64,000 nt of DNA from JACVRW01 sp963825345 (GTDB lineage Bacteria; Actinomycetota; Thermoleophilia; Solirubrobacterales; Thermoleophilaceae): NCBI GenBank assembly GCA_963825345.1, contig CAWGSQ010000006.1, positions 1 to 64,000 on the forward strand, given 5' to 3'. The stretch's first letter is position 1, and every line of letters starts with the position of its first letter. This document shows positions 56,550 through 64,000 of the stretch, in pieces. The notes below the pieces were generated by a model. The model saw only the letters and a program-made list of their open reading frames with translations, did no database searches and had not been told where the DNA came from. Made by a program: the position numbers and the translations under genes.

Positions 56550-57479
56550 CTAGAGGTCCCAAGCGGCCGCCCGCAGCTCCTCAGCCGCCTCGGCGGCGGC
56601 GGCGGCCGGATCGCCACCACGCTCCGCGTGAGCGTTCACGATCGAGCGCGAGGCGGTGACGAGGCCGGCGGCGGGATGTGGGGCGAAAGCCGCCCCGAGG
56701 TCCTCGACCCTGCCTCCCTGGGCCCCCACTCCGGGCAGCAGGAACACGGCGTGCGGCATCAGCTCGCGCAGCCGGACGAGGTGCTCCGGGCGCGTGGCAC
56801 CCGTGACCGCCCCGACCGCCGAGAGCCCGCAGTCCCCGAGCCGTTCACGACCCAGCTCATCCACGAGCCGCGCCAGGCGCTCGTGCAACGGCGGATCGCC
56901 CTCGTCCTGGATCTCTGCCGCACCTGGGTTCGAGGTGCGGACGAGCACGAAGCATCCGGCGCCGGCAGCGGTTGCGGCGTCCACGAGCGGCTCGAGCGCG
57001 TCGCGACCCAGGAGCGGGTTCGCGGTGAAGGCGTCGGCGCCCAGCCCCTCGACGGACCCGAACGGCCCGGGCGTCTCGCCCACGAGCGCCTGGGCGTAGG
57101 CCCGCGCTGTCACGGGGACGTCCCCGCGCTTGCCGTCGGCCAACACGAGCAGCCCGTGGTCACGCGCGATCGCGGCCACCTGCTCGAGCGCCTCCCATCC
57201 GGGAGCACCAAGCCGCTCGAAGCAGGCGAGCTGCGGCTTGACCGCCACACAGGCCGGGCCCGCCGCGACGATCGCCGCGCGGCAATGCTCCGTGACGGCC
57301 TCTGCCGTGTGCACCCGCGCGAGGCGCGCGGCGCCCGGGTCTCCCCCGACCCGCTCCACGGCCTCTGGCCACAGAGCTGACGGGTCGGGGTCGAGCCCGA
57401 GCACGACGCGACTGCGACGCTCTTCTACGAGCGCCGCAAGCCGGTCGGCGAAATGCGGCGTCGAGCCCCCGGCAGTCAA
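56550..57479 (-). CDS. pyrF: Orotidine 5'-phosphate decarboxylase (type 2)
   Basis: 309 residues. VVLGLDPDPSALWP at the start, the substrate lysine in VAVKPQLACFERLG, the catalytic LVLADGKRGDVPVTARAYA, and the phosphate site FLLPGVGAQGG. The length and insertions fit the type 2 OMPDC found in actinobacteria. Last step of UMP synthesis. It follows HU by 24 bases on the same strand. Confidence 0.95.
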   Translation of the reverse strand: MTAGGSTPHFADRLAALVEERRSRVVLGLDPDPSALWPEAVERVGGDPGAARLARVHTAEAVTEHCRAAIVAAGPACVAVKPQLACFERLGAPGWEALEQVAAIARDHGLLVLADGKRGDVPVTARAYAQALVGETPGPFGSVEGLGADAFTANPLLGRDALEPLVDAATAAGAGCFVLVRTSNPGAAEIQDEGDPPLHERLARLVDELGRERLGDCGLSAVGAVTGATRPEHLVRLRELMPHAVFLLPGVGAQGGRVEDLGAAFAPHPAAGLVTASRSIVNAHAERGGDPAAAAAEAAEELRAAAWDL

Positions 57480-57503
57480 GGACTCACCCGCCGGCGACGG
57501 GAG

Positions 57504-57782
57504 CTAGCCGCCCTTTACTGCCTTCTTGAGCGAGGAGCCCGCGCTGAAGCGGGGCACCCTGCTCGCGGCGATCTGGATCTTCTCGCCCGTCTGCGGGTTC
57601 ACTCCTTGCCGGGCGCTGCGATCTGCCACGGAGAACTTCCCGAAACCGGTGAAGTTGATGTCTCCACCGCGGGTGAGCACTTCCTGAATTGACTCCAGAA
57701 CGGCGTCCACGGCCTTGGCCGCCTCGCCCTTCCCAAGTCCGCTGTTCTCCGCGACGCGATCGACAAACTCGTTCTTCGTCAC
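57504..57782 (-). CDS. hup: HU-family DNA-binding protein
   Basis: 92 residues. MTKNEFVDRVAENSGLGKGE, the dimer helix and VLTRGGDINFTGFGKFSVADR, then the DNA-binding arm RQGVNPQTGEKIQIAASRVP and FSAGSSLKKAVKG. Nucleoid-shaping protein. Start GTG 57782 has AGGAGGA upstream. No long Lys-rich tail of the mycobacterial type. Confidence 0.96.
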   Translation of the reverse strand: MTKNEFVDRVAENSGLGKGEAAKAVDAVLESIQEVLTRGGDINFTGFGKFSVADRSARQGVNPQTGEKIQIAASRVPRFSAGSSLKKAVKGG

Positions 57783-57851
57783 GACCTATCCTCCTTGCCG
57801 GGGGCAACTAACCGGGCTGAACGTAACAACGCACCCGGACGAAAGCAGCCC

Positions 57852-57872
57852 AAAATCCGCTCCCAGAGCGGA
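57852..57872 (-). terminator. Rho-independent terminator of the tldD-tldE operon
   Basis: On the minus strand TCCGCTC (57872-57866) pairs with GAGCGGA (57862-57856) across a 3-base loop, followed by TTTT (57855-57852). It lies 32 bases past the tldE stop. Confidence 0.75.
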
Positions 57873-57903
57873 AAGGGCCGCTTATTCCGAGCCTTTCCGG
57901 GGC

Positions 57904-59250
57904 TCAGGAGCCCGAAACGGCCATTTCTCCGACAAGTATCGGAGGGGCCTTGACGCTGCCACCGAAGGGAACCCAGCGCACCTCGGAGCCCACGGAGCGC
58001 ACCGCCTTCAGCATCGAGACGAGGTCGCTGGCGATGGTCAGCTCGCGCACCGGGGTGCCCAGCTCGCCCCCCTCGATCAGCCTTCCGGACGCCCCCACGG
58101 AGAAGGTTCCGGACACGGGGTTAACGCCCGAGTGGAGGCCCGCCACGTCGGTCACGTAGAGCCCCTCACCCGCGAGCCCCGCCAGGCCGGCGAGGTCCTC
58201 GTCCCCCGGCTCGATCACGAGGTTGGTGGTTCCGACCGACGGCGGCGAGCGGTAGGACCCGCGGCTGGCGTTGCCGGTGCTCGAGCTTCCGGCCCTGCGC
58301 GCGGTGCGCGAGTCGTAGAGGAAGCCGAGCAGCCGCCCGTCCTCGATCAGGCCGGTCCGGCGCGTGCTCACGCCCTCCCCGTCGAAGGGAGCCGTGGCCG
58401 GCCCGTCGGCGGCGGTGCCGTCGTCGGCGAGGCGCAGGGCGGGGTCGGCCACCTCCTCGCCCTCGTGGTCCGCGAACAGGGAGCGCCCGCGCTGGACGGC
58501 GTCGGCGGAGAGCATCGAACCGATGAAGCCGATGAACGAGGCGGCCACGAACGCGTCCAGCACCACCGGGCAGCGGCGGCTCTCCGGCTGGCGCGCACCC
58601 ACGAGCGCGAGCGCGCGATCGGCGGCCTCGGCGCCGATCGCCTCGGGATCGAGCGCACCGGGCGAGCGGCCCATGCCAACGCCGAGCCCCGTCATCAGGT
58701 CGGCGCCCTCGCCCGCGAAGGCGGAGGCGTAGGACCACGCCTGCGTGGCCCTGTATGAGGCCGCGAACCCGCGTGAGTTGGCGAGCGCCACCGAGCCGTC
58801 CGCGTCCGAGTACACGGCGTTCTCGACCTGGGTGACGCCCTCGCGCGCCCGGGCCGCGCGCTCCACCTCGAGGGCGAGCTCCACGATCCGCTCGGTGGAC
58901 CAGTCGGCCAGCTCGGGCGACGCCAGGCCGTCCACGTCCGAACTGCCGAGCTCGTCCGGCAGCCCCTCGAACTCGTCCTCGTCAGCCACCTCGGCGGCCT
59001 CGCGGGCGGCGCGGGCCACCTCCGCCACGCCGTCCTCGGAGAGATCCGTGCCGTACGCGTAGCCCGAGCGGGTGCCCGAGAAGGCGCGCACGCCGACGCC
59101 ACGGCCGCCGGCGTCGCTGAGACTCTCGACCTCGCCCGCGTACACGCGCACACGCCGGCTCGTGGACTCCTCGGCCCACGCCTCGGCGTCGCTCGCGCCG
59201 GCGGACAGGGCCGCCTCGACCGCGCGCCCGGCCGCGTCCTCCAGGTTCAC
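57904..59250 (-). CDS. tldE: TldE/PmbA-type protease subunit
   Basis: 448 residues from GTG 59250, which overlaps the tldD stop (GTGA). GVRAFSGTRSGYAYGTDLSE, STRRTGLIEDGRLLGFLYDS and the C-terminal GLHSGVNPVSGTFSVGASG follow the family pattern. It lacks the HExxxH metal motif of TldD, as is normal for the E subunit. TldD/E heterodimers degrade or trim unfolded peptides and mature some RiPPs and toxins. Confidence 0.92.
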   Translation of the reverse strand: MNLEDAAGRAVEAALSAGASDAEAWAEESTSRRVRVYAGEVESLSDAGGRGVGVRAFSGTRSGYAYGTDLSEDGVAEVARAAREAAEVADEDEFEGLPDELGSSDVDGLASPELADWSTERIVELALEVERAARAREGVTQVENAVYSDADGSVALANSRGFAASYRATQAWSYASAFAGEGADLMTGLGVGMGRSPGALDPEAIGAEAADRALALVGARQPESRRCPVVLDAFVAASFIGFIGSMLSADAVQRGRSLFADHEGEEVADPALRLADDGTAADGPATAPFDGEGVSTRRTGLIEDGRLLGFLYDSRTARRAGSSSTGNASRGSYRSPPSVGTTNLVIEPGDEDLAGLAGLAGEGLYVTDVAGLHSGVNPVSGTFSVGASGRLIEGGELGTPVRELTIASDLVSMLKAVRSVGSEVRWVPFGGSVKAPPILVGEMAVSGS

Positions 59251-60632
59251 GCCGCCGTCCCGCCCACGGTCAGCTCGCGGATGCGCACGTGCGGCTGGCC
59301 GACGCCCGCGGGGACCGTCTGGCCACCCTTGCCGCAGTAGCCGGTGGCGATGTCGAGGTCGTCGGCGATGCCGTCGACCGCCCGCAGAGCCTCGAGCCCG
59401 TTGCCCACGAGCGTCGCGCCGCGCACCGGGGCCGTGACCTTGCCGCCCTCGATCAGGTAGCCCTCGGACACGCCGAACACGAAGTCGCCGGTGGCCGGCT
59501 CCACCTGGCCGCCGCCGAACGAGACCGCGTAGAGACCGCGCTCCACCCCCGCGATCAGGTCGTCCGGGCTGGCGTCGCCGGGTGCGAAGAACGTGTTCGT
59601 CATGCGCGGGATCGGCAGGTGGCGGAAGGACTCGCGGCGCCCGTTGCCGGTGGACTCCACGCCGTCCTTGCGCGCCCTCAGCAGGTCGTACAGGTACGAG
59701 GTGAGCCGCCCGTCCTCGATCACGGTCGTGCGCCGGGTGGGCGTGCCCTCGTCGTCGATGCCATCGCTGCCCCAGGCGTTCTGGCGGCTGCCGTCGTCGT
59801 ACGCCGTCACGAAGTCCTCGGCGAGCTGATCGCCAAGCCGGCCGGCGTACACGCTCGCGTCCTTCTGGACGGCGTCGGCCTCGAGGCCGTGACCCACCGC
59901 CTCGTGCAGGAGCACGCCGCCGAAGCCGTTGCCGACCACCACGGGCAGGCGGCCGGTGGGCGCGTCCACGGCATCCAGGAGCGTGAGCGCCCGGCGCGCG
60001 GCCTTGTCGGCCACCGCCTCCGGATTCTCCTCGAGCAGCTCCCAGCCGGCGTGGCCGCCGCGCGTGTCGCTGCCGGTCTCCACCCGGCCGTTGCGACGGG
60101 CCACGACCTGGGCACTGAGACGAACGCGGGTGCGGTCGTCCACCGCCGCGCGGCCGTCCGATCCGAAGACCTCCACCTGGCGGCGCGACTCGGCGTATCC
60201 GATGCGCGCCTGCGTGACCTCCGGCCCGGCGGCACGCGCGCGCTCGTCGCAGGTGCGCAGGAGGTCCGCCTTGCGCGCGGCCTCCACGTCGTCGGGAGGG
60301 GTGGCCACGGGGTGCTCGGTCGCGCGCTCGGCAGCAGTGAGCGCCGCGGGGTGGCGGGCGTCGCCGTGCACCGCCTCGGAGACCGACCCCGCCACGCGCA
60401 GCAGGTCCTCCTCCGCGAGACCGTCCACGTAGCCGTAGTAGGTCGAGTCGCCCTGCACGACCCGCACGCACGCACCGCGCTCGCGGCCGCCCTGCGGGCG
60501 CTCCACCCGGCCGTCGTCGAGCGAAAGCGCGAAGCCGCGCCGAGCCTCGGCGTACAGCTCGGCCATGTCACCGCCGCGCTTCAGCGCGCGATCGAGGACC
60601 CGCGCGGCCAGCTCGGGATCGACCAGCGTCAA
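59247..60632 (-). CDS. tldD: TldD-type metalloprotease subunit
   Basis: 461 residues. The zinc motif is in GVLLHEAVGHGLEADAVQKD; TRRTTVIEDGRLTSYLYDLL and MTNTFFAPGDASPDDLIAGV are family segments. Pairs with TldE to form the heterodimeric protease. Overlaps the small upstream gene by ATGA. No RiPP precursor was found beside it. Confidence 0.94.
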   Translation of the reverse strand: MTLVDPELAARVLDRALKRGGDMAELYAEARRGFALSLDDGRVERPQGGRERGACVRVVQGDSTYYGYVDGLAEEDLLRVAGSVSEAVHGDARHPAALTAAERATEHPVATPPDDVEAARKADLLRTCDERARAAGPEVTQARIGYAESRRQVEVFGSDGRAAVDDRTRVRLSAQVVARRNGRVETGSDTRGGHAGWELLEENPEAVADKAARRALTLLDAVDAPTGRLPVVVGNGFGGVLLHEAVGHGLEADAVQKDASVYAGRLGDQLAEDFVTAYDDGSRQNAWGSDGIDDEGTPTRRTTVIEDGRLTSYLYDLLRARKDGVESTGNGRRESFRHLPIPRMTNTFFAPGDASPDDLIAGVERGLYAVSFGGGQVEPATGDFVFGVSEGYLIEGGKVTAPVRGATLVGNGLEALRAVDGIADDLDIATGYCGKGGQTVPAGVGQPHVRIRELTVGGTAA

Positions 60633-60847
60633 CTCTCGCGTTCCTCCACGCGGGCCACCATCTGCTCCGCGATCTCCATGATCCGCTCCTGCCCGCGTGC
60701 CTCCGGCTGAACCAAGCGCGCGTAGCCGGCGGGGTCGTACACGAGCACGCGCGGCTCGCGCTCTCGCTGCATGCGCCGCACGGTCGCGGCCACGCCCTCC
60801 GCGAGCCCGGCCGCCCGCGAGATCGGTCCCTTGCGCTTCTCCTTCAC
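60629..60847 (-). CDS. Small hypothetical protein upstream of tldD
   Basis: 72 residues, highly charged: MKEKRKGPISRAAGLAEGVA, then EREPRVLVYDPAGYARLVQP and a helical Glu/Arg tail. No family recognised. Coupled by ATGA to tldD and, at its own start, to the upstream roadblock-like gene. Confidence 0.65.
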   Translation of the reverse strand: MKEKRKGPISRAAGLAEGVAATVRRMQREREPRVLVYDPAGYARLVQPEARGQERIMEIAEQMVARVEERES

Positions 60848-61302
60848 TCGCCCAGCTCCGGCATCGGAAGCTCCTCCGCGGTGAACTCCTCAGGGGCCGG
60901 GCCGGCGGTCCCCTCTTCCGGGGGGCGCGAGCGCCGGATCGGCGGACCGCCCTCGAGCTCGCCCAGCACCGCCTTCAGGTCGTAGAGCATCAGCGACGAC
61001 AGGGCGCTCTTCTTGGCCACCGCCGCAAGCGTCCAGCGCGGCGTGCGCGACGCGAACACCGCCCCGCCCGCCACCTGCACCTCCACCTGCTCGGGCGGCT
61101 CTGTGTCCCAGTCGCGAGTAGCGCGATCGACCTCCTCGAAGAGCTGGCGAGCAAGCTCGGCAAGCCCGCGCGCGTGCTCACTCCCACCCCCGCCGGCACC
61201 CGCCAGCGACCCCGCCGCATCGAGCAGAACCGCCGCGCGAACGTCTCCAGACAGCTCGCAGAGACTGTCCGCGGCGCCCTCCGGGGTGAGCGTGTCGGCC
61301 AT
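60844..61302 (-). CDS. Roadblock/LC7-like protein (tentative)
   Basis: About 152 residues from ATG 61302 (GTG 61320 also possible). The core fits a roadblock fold: SGDVRAAVLLDAAGSLAGAG, ELARQLFEEVDRATRDW, VAGGAVFASRTPRWTLAAVA and LMLYDLKAVLGELEGG. A Pro/Glu-rich tail follows. Roadblock proteins regulate small GTPases in bacteria, but none is seen here. Function with tldD/E is unknown. Confidence 0.6.
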   Translation of the reverse strand: MADTLTPEGAADSLCELSGDVRAAVLLDAAGSLAGAGGGGSEHARGLAELARQLFEEVDRATRDWDTEPPEQVEVQVAGGAVFASRTPRWTLAAVAKKSALSSLMLYDLKAVLGELEGGPPIRRSRPPEEGTAGPAPEEFTAEELPMPELGE

Positions 61303-61320
61303 CGTCGTCAGAATAGACAC

Positions 61321-61461
61321 GTGCCCCTAGCGCGAATCTCCTGGCTGGCCACGGTCGGCATCTGCCTGATCGCCGCCCTACTGCTCCTGCTGAACGGCTA
61401 CTTCGGCTACGCCGGCGTCCTGCTCGCGGTAGGCGCCGCGGCGGCGGTGAACCTACTCTAG
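61321..61461 (+). CDS. 46-residue membrane protein
   Basis: GTG 61321 begins LARISWLATVGICLIAALL and continues through a second helix (YAGVLLAVGAAAAVNLL). Two membrane helices with a short GYFGYA turn. Divergent from the roadblock-like gene, convergent with the CDF gene, overlapping it by four bases. No family recognised. Confidence 0.5.
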   Translation: MPLARISWLATVGICLIAALLLLLNGYFGYAGVLLAVGAAAAVNLL

Positions 61462-62876
61462 GTCGCCTCGGCACCCAGCGGCTCGGTGTGCACGATCACG
61501 TCCGCCAGGCCCGGGCAGCGCTCTCGCACCGCCTCCTCGATCGCCCCGGCGTGCTGGTGGGCCGAGGGCAGCGGCTGGTCGCCCGGGAGGCTCACGGTCA
61601 CGAGCGCCACGCGGCCCTGCTCGCCGTCTCGGAAGCTCACCGCCAGCGGCGATGACCCGGTGAAGCGCCGCACGGCCGAGTCGATGGCCTCGCGCTCCAC
61701 CGCGGTCTCGTCGGTGTCCGGGGAGCGCGCCCAGTCGGTGCGCGCGAGCGGCTCGATGTGCGTGTGCACGTAGCTCACCTCCGGCACCTCCTCGTGCACC
61801 CGCTGCTCCAGGCGCTCGACGGCGCCGTGGGCCTGCTCGAGCGACAGGTCGCGCGGCAGCTTCACGTGCAGGGACAGCTCGTAGCCGTCGGGGAGCCGCA
61901 TCACGCGCACGTTGTGGACCTCGCGCACCTCGGGGATCGCGCTCGCCGCCGCGGTGGCGCGCTCGCGCACGTCGCCCTCGGCATCCGAGGGCTCCACGTG
62001 CACGACCACGTCGGCGCCCCCGAGCCCGCGCTCCACCCGCTCCTCGATGTCGTCCGCGATGGCGTGGGCCTGGCTCACGCCGGTGTCGAGCGGCACGCCC
62101 ACGACGACGTCGACGAAGTGGCGGCCGGCCGCGTGGCGCACGCGAACACGCCGCACCTCGACCTGCTCGTCGAGCTCGGCGAGCGCGTCGCGGATGCGCT
62201 CGTCGGCGTCCGGGCCGCTGCGGTCCATGAGCACGTCCACCGACTGCTTGGCGAGCCGCAGCGCGGCCAGCACCACCAGCACCGCCACGAAGAGCGCGGC
62301 AACGGAGTCGGCCCATTCCTCGCCGGCCGACACGAGCACGAGGCCGATGAGCACGGCGAATGAGCCGGCGAGATCGGACGCGAAGTGCAGCGCGTTCGCC
62401 GCGAGGGCCGGCGAGTGATAGCGCCGCGACGCCCGGTGGCTGATTGTTGCCCGCGAGGCATCCACGGCGATCACGACCGCGAGCACGGTGAACGCCCACC
62501 AGGTCACGTCGATGTCGTGGCCGCCGCCGTCGATCAGTCGCATCAGCGAGGCGAACGCGATGAACAGGGACACGAGCATCAGGAATGCGCTCTCGCCAAG
62601 TGCGGCGAGTTGCTCGGCCTTGCCGTGACCAAACTGGTGGTCGCGATCGGGCGGGCGAACCGCCACCTGCACCGCGAACAGCGTGAGCAGCGCCGCGACC
62701 AGGTCCGTGCCGGAGTGGACGGCCTCGGCCACGAACGCGAGCGACCCGGTCACGAGGCCCGTGACGAGCTTCACCGCGACCAGGAAGATCGCCGCGCCGA
62801 CGCTCACCAACGCAGTGCGGCGGCGCGCGTGGGCGTCGGCCAGCTCGTCGGCCTCTCTCTCCGCCACGGTGTTCAC
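61458..62876 (-). CDS. Cation diffusion facilitator (CDF) transporter with extended C-terminus
   Basis: 472 residues. Six membrane helices (about residues 22-205) with metal site A in AFVAEAVHSGTDL (helix 2) and ANALHFASDLAGS (helix 5). Residues about 206-472 form three successive CDF cytoplasmic-type domains, each closing with VVVHVEPS-, VHTHIEPL- and VIVHTEPL-like ends. Typical CDFs carry one (about 300 residues). Exports Zn2+, Mn2+ or Fe2+ in exchange for protons. Overlaps rdgB by ATGA. Confidence 0.92.
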   Translation of the reverse strand: MNTVAEREADELADAHARRRTALVSVGAAIFLVAVKLVTGLVTGSLAFVAEAVHSGTDLVAALLTLFAVQVAVRPPDRDHQFGHGKAEQLAALGESAFLMLVSLFIAFASLMRLIDGGGHDIDVTWWAFTVLAVVIAVDASRATISHRASRRYHSPALAANALHFASDLAGSFAVLIGLVLVSAGEEWADSVAALFVAVLVVLAALRLAKQSVDVLMDRSGPDADERIRDALAELDEQVEVRRVRVRHAAGRHFVDVVVGVPLDTGVSQAHAIADDIEERVERGLGGADVVVHVEPSDAEGDVRERATAAASAIPEVREVHNVRVMRLPDGYELSLHVKLPRDLSLEQAHGAVERLEQRVHEEVPEVSYVHTHIEPLARTDWARSPDTDETAVEREAIDSAVRRFTGSSPLAVSFRDGEQGRVALVTVSLPGDQPLPSAHQHAGAIEEAVRERCPGLADVIVHTEPLGAEAT

Positions 62877-63532
62877 CGCGTGCCTCCCCGGCCGCGGCGC
62901 TCGCCCAATCCACCGAGGAGCGAGCGCAGCGGGCCCGCGGGCCGCGCGGCCTCCTCCGCCTTCAGCAGGCTCAGCACGAGCGCGCGCGCAGCGCGACCGC
63001 GATGGCTGATCGCGTCCTTCTCCAGCGGGGTCAGCTCGGCCATCGTCCGCTCGTCACCGGGGTAGTCGTCCGGCACGAAGGCGGGGTCGTAGCCGAAGCC
63101 CCCGTCCCCGCGGGGCTCGAGCGCCAGCGTTCCCTCGCAGCGCCCGTGCACGACCTCCTCGCGACCGCCCGGGTCCACGTACGCCAGCGCGCACACGTAG
63201 GCCACTCGGCGATCGCCGTCCGCCGGGACCTCGCTGAGCAGCTTCGCCAAGTTCTCCTCATCGCTGGCGCCCTCCCCCGCGTAGCGGGCGGACCATACCC
63301 CCGGGGCGCCTCGAAGCGCGGCCGCCTCGATGCCGGAGTCGTCCGCCACCGCCTCGCGTCCCGTGGCGCGCGCGGCCGCGCGGGCCTTGCCGAGCGCGTT
63401 GTCGGCGAACGTGGTGCCGGTCTCGGGCGGAAGCGTCACGTCGTCGGGCAGGGGATCGAGCTCGTACGGATGCATGAGCTCCGAGAGCTCGCGCAGCTTG
63501 TGGTCGTTGCGGGTGGCGAGGACGAGCCGCAC
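62873..63532 (-). CDS. rdgB: XTP/dITP diphosphatase (Ham1/RdgB)
   Basis: 219 residues. MRLVLATRNDHKLRELSEL at the start, TFADNALGKARAAARATG, ADDSGIEAAALRGAPGVWSA and GFGYDPAFVPDDY. Removes non-canonical purine triphosphates. The RNase PH gene directly upstream (3-base gap) is a common partner. Confidence 0.95.
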   Translation of the reverse strand: MRLVLATRNDHKLRELSELMHPYELDPLPDDVTLPPETGTTFADNALGKARAAARATGREAVADDSGIEAAALRGAPGVWSARYAGEGASDEENLAKLLSEVPADGDRRVAYVCALAYVDPGGREEVVHGRCEGTLALEPRGDGGFGYDPAFVPDDYPGDERTMAELTPLEKDAISHRGRAARALVLSLLKAEEAARPAGPLRSLLGGLGERRGRGGTR

Positions 63533-63535
63533 GGC

Positions 63536-64000
63536 TCAGCCGGCCGCTGCCGCCGCCACGGCCTGCTCCTGTGCCGCGCGCAGCTCCGCGATGCCGTCGG
63601 CCGCCAGGGCGAGCAGGTCGTCGAGCGAGGCCCGCGAGAGCGGCGTGCGCTCCGCGGTGGCCTGGACCTCGACGAGGCCGCCGTCGCCGGTCATCACCAC
63701 GTTGGCGTCCACCTCGGCCGTCGAGTCCTCCGAATAGTCGAGGTCGAGCAGCGCGCGGCCGTCGACCATCCCCGCGGACACCGCCGCCACCGATTGGGTG
63801 AGCGGCATCGTGGCGAGCTTGCCCTCAGCCAACACGCGACGGAGCGCCAGCTCGAGCGCCACGTACCCGCCGGTGATCGACAGGCAGCGAGTGCCGCCGT
63901 CGGCCTCGAGCACGTCGCAGTCCACCCAGACGGTGCGCTCGCCGAGCGCCTCGAAGTCCACGATCCCGCGCAGCGAGCGGCCGATCAGGCGCTGGATCTC
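63536..64000 (-). CDS. rph: Ribonuclease PH (partial, runs off right edge)
   Basis: Only the C-terminal ~154 residues are present. RLIGRSLRGIVDFEALGERT begins the visible part, then VDCDVLEADGGTRCLSITGG and DLDYSEDSTAEVDANVVMTG, ending AAQEQAVAAAAAG. Phosphorolytic 3'-exonuclease for tRNA trimming. The N-terminus lies beyond base 64000. Confidence 0.93.
   Translation of the reverse strand, partial: EIQRLIGRSLRGIVDFEALGERTVWVDCDVLEADGGTRCLSITGGYVALELALRRVLAEGKLATMPLTQSVAAVSAGMVDGRALLDLDYSEDSTAEVDANVVMTGDGGLVEVQATAERTPLSRASLDDLLALAADGIAELRAAQEQAVAAAAAG

Overview
This window is a gene-dense, very GC-rich bacterial chromosome segment with strong G/C third-position bias. It has the habits of a deep-branching actinobacterium: OpcA beside Zwf, a GuaB3-type IMPDH paralogue, a fused NnrD/NnrE, a fused transaldolase-phosphoglucose isomerase, a c-di-AMP (ydaO-type) riboswitch upstream of a cell-wall hydrolase, and CtaC fused to a cytochrome c. 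My best guess is Thermoleophilia (Solirubrobacterales-like). That is inference from gene content, not a measured placement. Neighbouring genes commonly overlap by ATGA, GTGA or TGATG, so most blocks read as translationally coupled operons. I found no tRNA, rRNA, IS element, prophage or CRISPR array, and no gene-free stretch over 300 bases.

Layout. 1-9050 (minus): a pentose-phosphate/glycolysis entry operon, glk(ROK)-tkt-tal/pgi-gnd-zwf-opcA. 9215-13685 (plus): a large LuxR-type ATPase regulator and an FAD-linked oxidase. 13704-16808: an AraC regulator divergent from an ACC deaminase-SnoaL-VOC operon. 16789-20256: a small cytochrome c, a FixH-like anchored protein, a MepA-like endopeptidase, small unknowns and galactokinase. 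20433-28029: respiration, with small oxidase-associated membrane proteins, a CBS protein, ctaC-ctaD-(tandem USP-like protein)-ctaE, an inositol monophosphatase and a dihaem cytochrome c. 28042-32037: a glycosyltransferase, small secreted and regulatory proteins, infA and a cold-shock gene. 32136-43544 (minus): a housekeeping run with an enoyl-CoA hydratase, HIT, corA, cca, alr, CBS, nnr, acpS, glmS, glmM, rpsI and rplM. 43613-46744 (plus): c-di-AMP riboswitch and M23 peptidase, cupin, P450. 46741-50930 (minus): ArsR-VOC-GNAT, a MarR-controlled ABC exporter and a methyltransferase. 51077-64000 (minus): guaA-guaB3, a PfkB kinase with a D,D-carboxypeptidase and LysM protein, pyrF, HU, tldE/tldD with two small companions, a CDF transporter, rdgB and rph running off the right edge.

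How the genes work together. The first operon would phosphorylate glucose and drive it through the oxidative and non-oxidative pentose phosphate pathway to make NADPH. The oxidase operon is an A-family terminal oxidase whose electron entry includes a cytochrome c domain fused to subunit II; two more c-type cytochromes are encoded nearby. Cell-wall supply (alr, glmS, glmM) and remodelling (M23 peptidase under c-di-AMP control, D,D-carboxypeptidase, LysM, MepA-like) recur through the window.

Quality warning. The first ~12.1 kb, plus one site near 15.2 kb, carries about two dozen single-base frameshifts, even in near-essential genes. Those I resolved lie in short C or G runs. The remaining ~49 kb shows essentially none. 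I read this as local sequencing or assembly error and give full gene spans across the breaks.

Most unusual items: a conserved ~86-bp hairpin element found twice, each time next to a CBS-domain gene; a three-copy 45-bp hairpin array just upstream of the oxidase operon; a tandem USP-like protein embedded in that operon; and a ~150-residue acidic extension on ribosomal protein S9.
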